A stretch of 64,000 nt of DNA from Epiperipatus broadwayi (lineage: Eukaryota > Onychophora > Udeonychophora > Euonychophora > Peripatidae), in contig JAQFVV010012420.1 in assembly GCA_028023455.1 (NCBI GenBank), positions 806,001 through 870,000 on the forward strand, written 5' to 3'. Every line of letters starts with the position of its first letter. Positions within the stretch are counted from its first letter, which is position 1. Both the position numbers and the translations under genes were made by a program. The notes beneath the pieces were generated by a model, which made no database searches, was not told where the DNA came from, and saw only the letters and a program-made list of their open reading frames with translations. Positions 57,351 through 64,000 of the stretch are shown piece by piece.

Positions 57351-57414
57351 ACTGAGAGAATCCTGACTCTGTATAAGGAGAAGTCACAGTGCATCAGTTT
57401 CTGATTAAATTAAA

Positions 57415-58440
57415 AATATCAATTAAAATATAACTGCACATATCTATCCAGAAATCTTCTTTTTTAAAAAAAACTAAGGAAGCCAATAACTTGAAAATAA
57501 CCAATCGTATTATGATTTGGCATGACTATTGAAAGATATAGGAGGGTTATTCATTTTTTTCTAATAAAACAAATAGATATTAGACGATGAAATAATTTGA
57601 TCTCAAATGTTTATTTAAAATAATATTGGTAAATTATAATTTGAAAGTATAGATATATAGACTATTACTTGCATGAATTACTAAATAACATTTTGGAAAA
57701 TAATTTTGAAATATTATTGGAATCTTTGTAAATGTTCATACTTTATTATAGAATAATTACTTACAAGAATAAAAAATATAAATTTTTTTGAATACTTACC
57801 ACAATTCACAATCAATAGTTTATAAAAGATCAAACAGTTTTATATATTTTATTTTTAAAATTGGGATTAAAACATACATTTTTAAATTTAAAAAAAAAAA
57901 AGTACTTTAGAAAAAAAAGTCATCCAAAAGTCTGATCAAAATATGATAACTATCATTAGAAAGTTACTAAGTTCAAATGTAAAATGATATACCTAATACC
58001 TGCACAGTTTATTCCATTTCTCCTTCAATTTAGCAAAAGACAAAAAGCTCTTAGCATGAATAAAACTGCTTAAAGTGGTTGGGGCAGGCAGTTAAAAAAA
58101 TAGGATAGGCCAAATCAATTAATCGGTATTCTTACATTTTTTGTTTTGATTATATAAGAATAAATAAAGCTTCAAGACACCATTTCTGCATATTTCATCT
58201 GTCCTTTTTAATCGTAGAATTAGCAGCATTCAATAATGTTTTTCTTTTGGATAGCATCATTTTTCTGCATGGATATTTTTTAAAAATTTTGATTGATTTA
58301 CAAAAACACTCTCAGCACCACTGGTGTTAAGAATCATGCTCCATCTCAAAATATTGTGATACATAGTTCAATTTTTTTTATTATTAAATTGTATACTCAT
58401 TTCTAGTAGTTTTTGGAATTTATTATCCTTGGGTGGTTTT
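57415..58440. other. No gene seen; AT-rich
   Basis: No motif, RNA gene or paired repeat found. Confidence 0.35.
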
Positions 58441-58461
58441 ATAACTTGAAAAGCAAGATAT

Positions 58462-58677
58462 CTGCATGAATGGTTGAAAATAGTAGATGAGCTACAAAGT
58501 CTGAAAATTGTCCACATTGCCAGATGTTTTGGATTGGCTTTAAGCATATTTGCTGATATGCCTGAAGAGATGATAACAATAAAAACTTTCTTTAATGCAC
58601 AAATGACTGATCTTATAAAGATTCTAGATTATTTTAAATTGAAAATAAAGTTTGACAACTATATTTTTTTTCTGTAA
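58462..58677 (+). other. Open frame followed by a splice-donor-like sequence, unrecognised
   Basis: A 67-codon frame with ordinary amino-acid use (DELQSLKIVHIARCFG..., FADMPEEMITIKTFF) is followed at 58674 by CTGTAAGTAG, a good match to a 5' splice site. A polypyrimidine-AG acceptor upstream is not clear. I do not recognise the sequence. It may be an isolated exon, a decayed transposon piece or chance. Confidence 0.25.
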
Positions 58678-58679
58678 GT

Positions 58680-59825
58680 AGTGATTCAAAATTTTATTTT
58701 ATTTATAAAATAAAATTATTACGAGCATAAATGCAGTACTATATCTAGTTCTATTAATATCAATCTTTTAACATGCTTATTGTGATATTACAATTATCTA
58801 CATATTATAAATGTATATTAAATTAAATATTTTTCATAAATAACAAGAGGTAAAAAATAAAAATTCTTGAGAAAATCGATATGTATAATTAGTGACAAGT
58901 AACTAGCACATGACATTATCCTAATGATCAGCAATTAAAATCAACTAACAAGTTGATCACATGTTAATACTGTATTTGAAATTTACTAGGAAGCAAAACT
59001 TGGTTACCATATTAATGCCATTTGCAAGTCACTTGCCTGTAATTATAAGCATGATTTTTTATTTATTTATTTGAATCTTGCTATCCATGAAAAATATAAA
59101 CATATATTTCTCTCTTGGGAAGATTACATCATTTTGGGATTTAGTGAATGTATAGTCTTCAAATTCTCATCATACAAAAATAGTTGTCTTATTAAAGGGC
59201 ATAAAAGAATCTATATATTGAGATAAAAACAATATGACTTTTGCTTTCCAGTAAATTTCAGTCATTAAGCTGTTAACAACTGATAAGCTTAATAGTTAAT
59301 GAGATTAATGGCTGATTAGGTGTAATATCATTTGCTCATCAGTTGCCTTTAATTACACACATAAATTTTCTCATTTGTTTTTATTATAACTATAAATATT
59401 TACACACACATTTTGAAAATAGTAAATGTGGATTAGTATATTTGAACTGTACTTAAAGTTAGCTGCTTAAGTACAAACTTTACATATATTTGAACAATGA
59501 GTAATAATCATGAAACTGTTTTTTTATTTTATTTTATAATTTTAATGATTTCCAATAGTAGTATTTTTATTTGTTTTAGAATTTATATTCTTATTTTTCT
59601 TGAAAACTGGTGAACCAAGATTTTATTGTACATATATATTAAAATAAAAGTAAGTATACCAATTCACAATTAAATCACTAGTCAAAACTAAATTTTAAAT
59701 CCATCACCAAGGGGTTCTTTGCCAAGTAGTCTCAAGTGCAAAATAACATAATATAAAACAAATATATACTATCCTACCTTCCCATAATTCCAACTTATAT
59801 TCCAATTATTTTTAATATCAAAAGA
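58680..59825. other. No gene seen; AT-rich
   Basis: AT-rich; no motif found. Confidence 0.35.
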
Positions 59826-59829
59826 ACTT

Positions 59830-60125
59830 TTACACCCATTACTTTGAACACTTTTTAGCAAAAACCTTTTATTGTATCTATATGTATACATAATCTTACA
59901 TTTTGACTGTCCTGCAGTCTTCTTCCAATTTAAAAAAAAATGAAGTAAAATTGGCTCTGAAGAAGACTGCAGGATAATCGAAACATAAAATTGTGTATAC
60001 ATATAAAATTTTTTTAAGTAAAATTAGCTCTGAAGATGACTGCAGGACAGTCAAAATGTAAGATTGTGCATGCATATAAATACAATAAAAGGTTTTTGCT
60101 AAACAGTGTTCAAAGTAGTGGATAA
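59830..60125. mobile_element. Inverted pair of PLE-like termini with CTGAAGA...GAAAC motif
   Basis: 59830-59937 and 60025-60125 are inverted copies (for example TTTGAACACTTTTTAGCAAA with its inverse, and TACATTTTGACTGTCCTGCA with TGCAGGACAGTCAAAATGTA). Between them is a third, partial direct copy at 59945-60000. Each carries GCTCTGAAGATGACTGCAGG-type sequence followed by GACAGTC and then AAAA or GAAAC. This phrase is common at Penelope-like and related termini and has hammerhead-core character. The minus-strand frames here are shadows. Confidence 0.6.
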
Positions 60126-60129
60126 ATTG

Positions 60130-61850
60130 CATTTATGAACTTTTACATAAGTTGATAGTTTTATAATAGTAAATCTTTATTAAAAGAGATTCTTTAATTT
60201 TTCGCTTTTTATTCTTTTCAAAGATGATAACTTTAGCCTACTAAAGCATAATATTATGATTTGTATTTCTTTCATAAGTATATAATATAAAACTAAGATA
60301 TTTATTCTTTACTTTTATAAGTGTTCACTCTTTCTTTTATGCATTATATATATTCATGAAGGAAATATAGATTATACAATTATCATTAAGCAGGTTAAAA
60401 TTGTCCAGTCAGAAAGATTGAAGAAAAGACAAAAATTAACATCTTTAGAAGTTCTTTAATATTAAAACCAATTGTAATATAAGATGGCATTTTTGGGAAT
60501 GTAGAATAGTATATATTGTTTTTGTATTATGTTATTGCAGTAGAGAAATCTATCTTGACAGAGATACCATCAGTAGTGAATTTATTTAATATTGATTAGT
60601 GATTTAATTGTGAATTAATGTATTCAGTTTGTTTTATTAACTGATCTAGATTTTGGCATTTAATACATTAAAATTAATATATATGTGTAGTGTATATTTC
60701 AGTTTTTAGCATGGTCATGGTAATAAAAAACATAGGAGTTTTATAAAAGAGAGACAAAAAAGAATTTGCTGAACTATTTTTAATGTGAAAAATTGCTAAA
60801 CTAGAGAATAAAGAATACAAAAATAATACACCAGTGTTTTATTCTTCTTTATGGTCAGTAAAAAATAATTATGCAGTTTTGGATGAAGTTTTAGAGTCCT
60901 TTGAATTCTTTAGTCATCTTCTCATCAGATATTATAATATATCCAACTATTAGAATTTCACTTAAACAGCATTTTTTTTTTTGTAAACTTTATTTATTGT
61001 TTACAAAAGGAAATTTAAATAGAAGCATTAATAAATTCAAATTTGTAAATACATTATTTGGTCTATGTTATAATTCAATAGTTGATGTGAGAAGCCAAAA
61101 TACTTGTCAATAGTTACAATGTATTTTCCTGAAAGTTTGTGATACAGTTACAATGTATGTTTTTATAATTGTATATTTCAATGTATGATATTTGCTAAAA
61201 TTAAAAGAAGGTGATTGCTTGCCAGCAAGATTTTTTTATATATATATCAAGTACGGGTAAATGCAATTCTTTGTGACTTTTTCAATGTTATGCTTAATGT
61301 AAGAGTTTAAAAATAATTCAAAGTTCTTTCTGTAGTTATAAATTAAAATGATTTTTTTTCTTCATATCTACATTACTCATAACAAATATAATTAATATTT
61401 AGAAGTTTATATGTATGTATATAAATATATTTTTCAAACTGCATCCAATGTTTTTTTTTTTTTTTTGATAATATTATTCATTAATTTAAACTTTGTGGTT
61501 TTAATTTTTGAAGTCCACTTGATTAAAATGAAATGTAGATAAAATTACACATATATAAGGACAGGATGTTGACACTTTAAAAATTAGTGACATGAAAGAT
61601 AATGCCGTATGTGATCAATTACACAAAGAAGATTGCCATGCTTGTTCTAGATAATTCACAAGATGTTTTGAAGTTGTCATGAGAATCTACACCGTTTAGG
61701 TCTTCCATGACAATTTTGTCATTAATATTTAAGTTCAATATGAAAATATTATTAGGAGAATTACATTTTCACTACTCAATTGGATATCTTGAATGCAGTA
61801 ATTCACAAATAATATTTTCTCTCATTTACTAAGAATAAATGAATTATATA
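60130..61850. other. No gene seen; AT-rich
   Basis: The frame 60901-61113 is low complexity. 'TTTTCCTGAAAGTTTGTGAT' at 61123 resembles the outer end of the PLE terminus but nothing else of it follows. Confidence 0.35.
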
Positions 61851-61859
61851 ACTAGTTCT

Positions 61860-62115
61860 AATCAAGTTCCCTTCAGCTATCCACTCTACCTCATACAATC
61901 AGTCCTTGGTTTACATTAAGATAGCAAATCTTCAAATTTTAATGGACAGGCTTCAATCTACTCCACCTTCCAAGTCAGCAATCATCCATACCATTGAAAA
62001 TCTGATGATGGAATGCCAAATCCCTTAGTGATGCCAATATTATTGTCATGCCCATGCTGACTTTGTCACTCTGACCCCTCATGTATATAATACAGGCTGA
62101 ATCTGTAATGTAATT
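61860..62115 (-). repeat. Hammerhead/tRNA-like repeat, leader-only copy (ribozyme deleted)
   Basis: Starts with a tRNA-like remnant (CCCTTCAGCTATCCACTCTA), then passes directly from 'CATACAATCAGT' to 'TAAGATAGCAAATCTTCAAA', skipping the ribozyme. It continues into the leader with 'ATGGACAGGCTTCAATCTAC', 'CATCCATACCATTGAAAATC' and 'CACTCTGACCCCTCATGTAT', shared with 49.2-49.42 kb. The leader extends about 200 bp. Confidence 0.6.
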
Positions 62116-62119
62116 AGTT

Positions 62120-62750
62120 CTATTATATGTAAAATATAATGTCTATCATTTTCTCTTTTTTTTTTTTTCAATTTTCAAGTTATTTTTTAAAATTAAATGG
62201 AAATATATGCCGACCAAACATTAGTAATATGTCTTCTCTGCATTTTATAATTTTGGTAAACCTAGAATCTATTTTTAAATAAAATTGATTAAATACTAGT
62301 TTTAATAGATTTTTCTTCTTAAAATCATGTTTTGTTATTATTTTTACAAGAATTTAAATTAAATGATCAATATTTTTCCATGTAATTTTAATTGTTTAAT
62401 TGACATAAAAGATTGTAATGATAATGAGGTGGTATAATGAAACAAATTTGACAGCAATGTTGAGGTTTACTTCACATATGTACATTAAAGGGAAGATTTG
62501 CACAGCTGAAAGATGTAAACATAGTTTTAGTTTATTTATATGTATGGCTGCTTCTATAATAGCACTGGTATTTTGGCTGGGTTTCACCTGACTTGCATCT
62601 GTATTGTATGGCTCGTTCAGTGATCTATTAAAACAAAAATTAGACTGCTAATTTCCCATCATGTGATTTCTCTGTTTTATTGGATATCTATTTTTTATAC
62701 TGGATAAAGTAATTAAAAACTAAATCATGTGATGGAGAATCTGCTATCTA
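62120..62750. other. No gene seen; AT-rich
   Basis: No motif; the minus frame 62396-62587 shows no domain. Confidence 0.35.
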
Positions 62751-62754
62751 TTTT

Positions 62755-62897
62755 CTATTGCCAGTATCTTTTTTTTTCTCATATGTCATGGCATCAGCCG
62801 GGACGTGAACCCACAACTGTCTGCAACCAACTACTTGCTTGCAAGGCGGATGCGATGACCTCTCGGCTAACAACGCTTGACTATTGCCAGTATCTTT
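62755..62897 (-). mobile_element. tRNA-derived SINE or retrotransposed tRNA with poly-A and 16-17-bp target duplication
   Basis: CTATTGCCAGTATCTTT is repeated exactly at 62755-62771 and 62881-62897. Between them, on the minus strand, is a GC-richer tRNA-like sequence (62790-62876): A-box-like TTAGCCGAGAGG, an anticodon-loop-like CTTGCAA (TGC in the anticodon place), B box GGTTCACGTCC (62801-62811 in reverse), then GGCTGATGCC and a short tail ending in an A-run (T-run at 62771-62778 on +). The acceptor stem pairs poorly and there are extra bases after the anticodon arm, so it is a SINE or processed tRNA pseudogene rather than a gene. The exact duplication makes it young. Confidence 0.75.
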
Positions 62898-62899
62898 AG

Positions 62900-64000
62900 T
62901 GACAGATGAGATTCAAATGAAACATCAGTGCTATTACAATATTGTATACTAATGATAGGCAAATTACATATATGGTTCAATCAGAAAACTATTGCCTACA
63001 TATACATGTATAATTTAATATTTCCTTTCATTTGATCTATCATTAATATATTTGACAACACGTGAGTTAAAAACTATTCTGACAATTGATTAATTTTACA
63101 AATGCTTTTTATGATTTTTAACGTATGTTTACGAATGAGATTTATATAGACAATATTATGATGCACGTAATTTCCAATCATGCTTGAAACACCCGTTATA
63201 CACTTAAAAAACTGATTGCCAACGAATGTTTCAAAGACTGTGATTGGAACTTACATCTCTCCAAATTTTATTTACCCGTATTTCTAATTATAGTTATTGA
63301 TTTATTTAATAGATTATTATTAGCTAATTCATCATTTTATATACATAATGTATATGAATTTATTTCTTTGATGTTTCAACTTTTGATTACAAAATTTTTG
63401 TGTTACGTTTTTAAGTCGTTTTATTTACACTTTATAAAAGTAAATCAATCAAACTATTCTTCAATATGCCAGTATTGAGTTTATTTTTGAAAGTATAAGC
63501 AAGTGTAATTTAAAGTTTGTAGATTTTTTTACTCACTTTTTGCTGGAAGAAATGTACTTTATGGGGGAGGCGATTTATTTTAGCTAATCTAATTTCTATT
63601 TCGTTAAGAAAAGATATAGTACTTGCAATATTTGAAGTAATTTCTCGTCAATTAGTATGTGTAAAAGACAAAAATGTGGTAAAGATATTTTCTAAAGCTG
63701 AATTCATTACAAGGATAAGATCTGTTGTAATTATGGTAATAAATTAAATGTGTTAGCAGTTAGAAAAAACGTGCTTAAGATAATCTATGACTATATATAG
63801 AGTTTGTTGAATATTTAGTTTTTAATTCATCCTTAAATTTTTGAAGATTTTTGTTAATCAATTCATTTGTCTTCTGATAGGAAGTATAGACCTAATTTTT
63901 CGATACCATAGTAATCAGGTGATGAGAGAGACACAGTGCGCACTATATAATGTTTTATTGAATACATAATATAAAGTACCCTTTAAGTTTAATTAAACAA
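62900..64000. other. No gene seen; AT-rich with some CpG
   Basis: CpG is slightly more common at 63050-63260 and 63360-63660 than in the rest of the window. No coding motif found. Confidence 0.35.

Larger units (their letters stand above)
53545..57410 (+). mobile_element. LINE with SGNH-type, endonuclease and RT domains (tick-transposon-like), 5' truncated
   Basis: This is the best preserved element in the window. In order: the end of an SGNH-hydrolase-like domain (53545-53790), endonuclease (54000-54690), linker (54700-55360), reverse transcriptase (55367-56632), and a C-terminal zinc-knuckle segment (56985-57224). The G-rich coding strand contrasts with the surrounding AT-rich DNA. Frames shift between parts (phase changes near 55367-55391 and after 56632) and stops occur in the endonuclease. 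The truncated 5' end is typical of target-primed reverse transcription. Confidence 0.8.

Noticed and set aside
62790-62876. Functional tRNA-Ala(TGC) gene
   Set aside because: A and B boxes and an anticodon-like loop are present, but the acceptor stem does not pair properly, there are extra bases after the anticodon arm, and poly-A plus target duplication mark it as a retrocopy.
1-64000. CRISPR array or prokaryotic defence or gene cluster
   Set aside because: No regularly spaced repeats, no operons, no Shine-Dalgarno-led frames; all evidence points to animal nuclear DNA.

Overview
The window looks like a gene-poor stretch of an AT-rich animal genome, most likely an invertebrate, built almost wholly from transposable elements of several ages. 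The reasons are very low GC, CpG depletion outside one small island, no prokaryotic operon structure, and remnants of LINEs, Penelope-like elements (PLEs), Ty3/gypsy elements, a hAT transposase and several non-autonomous families. The phylum cannot be fixed from sequence alone. The best preserved LINE (53.5-57.4 kb) resembles a family I know from ticks and other arachnids, while a TTAGGG-type telomere-like tract at 18.6 kb is more typical of non-insect animals.

Layout: 0-0.9 kb, 3' part of a decayed LINE. 2.65-3.61 kb, a DNA element with terminal inverted repeats (TIRs). 5.15-6.6 kb, a broken hAT transposase. 6.8-7.26 kb, a ribozyme-type repeat and a hairpin element with target-site duplications (TSDs). 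8.05-8.9 kb, a LINE tail and a PLE-terminus palindrome. 10.97-15.05 kb, two decayed PLEs, one bounded by 50-bp inverted repeats. 15.79-16.01 kb, the best hairpin element. 17.7-18.15 kb, a head-to-head pair of ribozyme-type repeats. 18.27-19.15 kb, a second TIR element. 19.5-22 kb, LINE scraps around the best ribozyme copy. 22.5-26.2 kb, an RTE-type LINE (+). 28.9-41.4 kb, a nest of retroelements mainly on the minus strand: RTE LINE, two gypsy elements, PLE-terminus inserts and a hairpin insert. 42.0-43.3 kb, the CpG-retaining island and an exon-like open frame, the only good candidate for a host gene. 48.3-50.5 kb, a 2.2-kb diverged inverted repeat. 53.5-57.4 kb, the LINE with an SGNH-type domain, endonuclease and reverse transcriptase. 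59.8-60.13 kb, an inverted pair of PLE-like termini. 62.75-62.9 kb, a tRNA-derived SINE with poly-A and perfect TSD.

The most notable system is a dispersed short repeat that joins a type I hammerhead ribozyme core to a tRNA-like segment with a B box. Two copies keep every conserved core position I can check (20.78 and 17.99 kb), with stem I and stem III changes that preserve pairing; other copies are broken. The family often occurs as inverted pairs. Also notable is a hairpin-plus-tail element with 14-15-bp target duplications and no poly-A. No complete host protein gene can be called with confidence.
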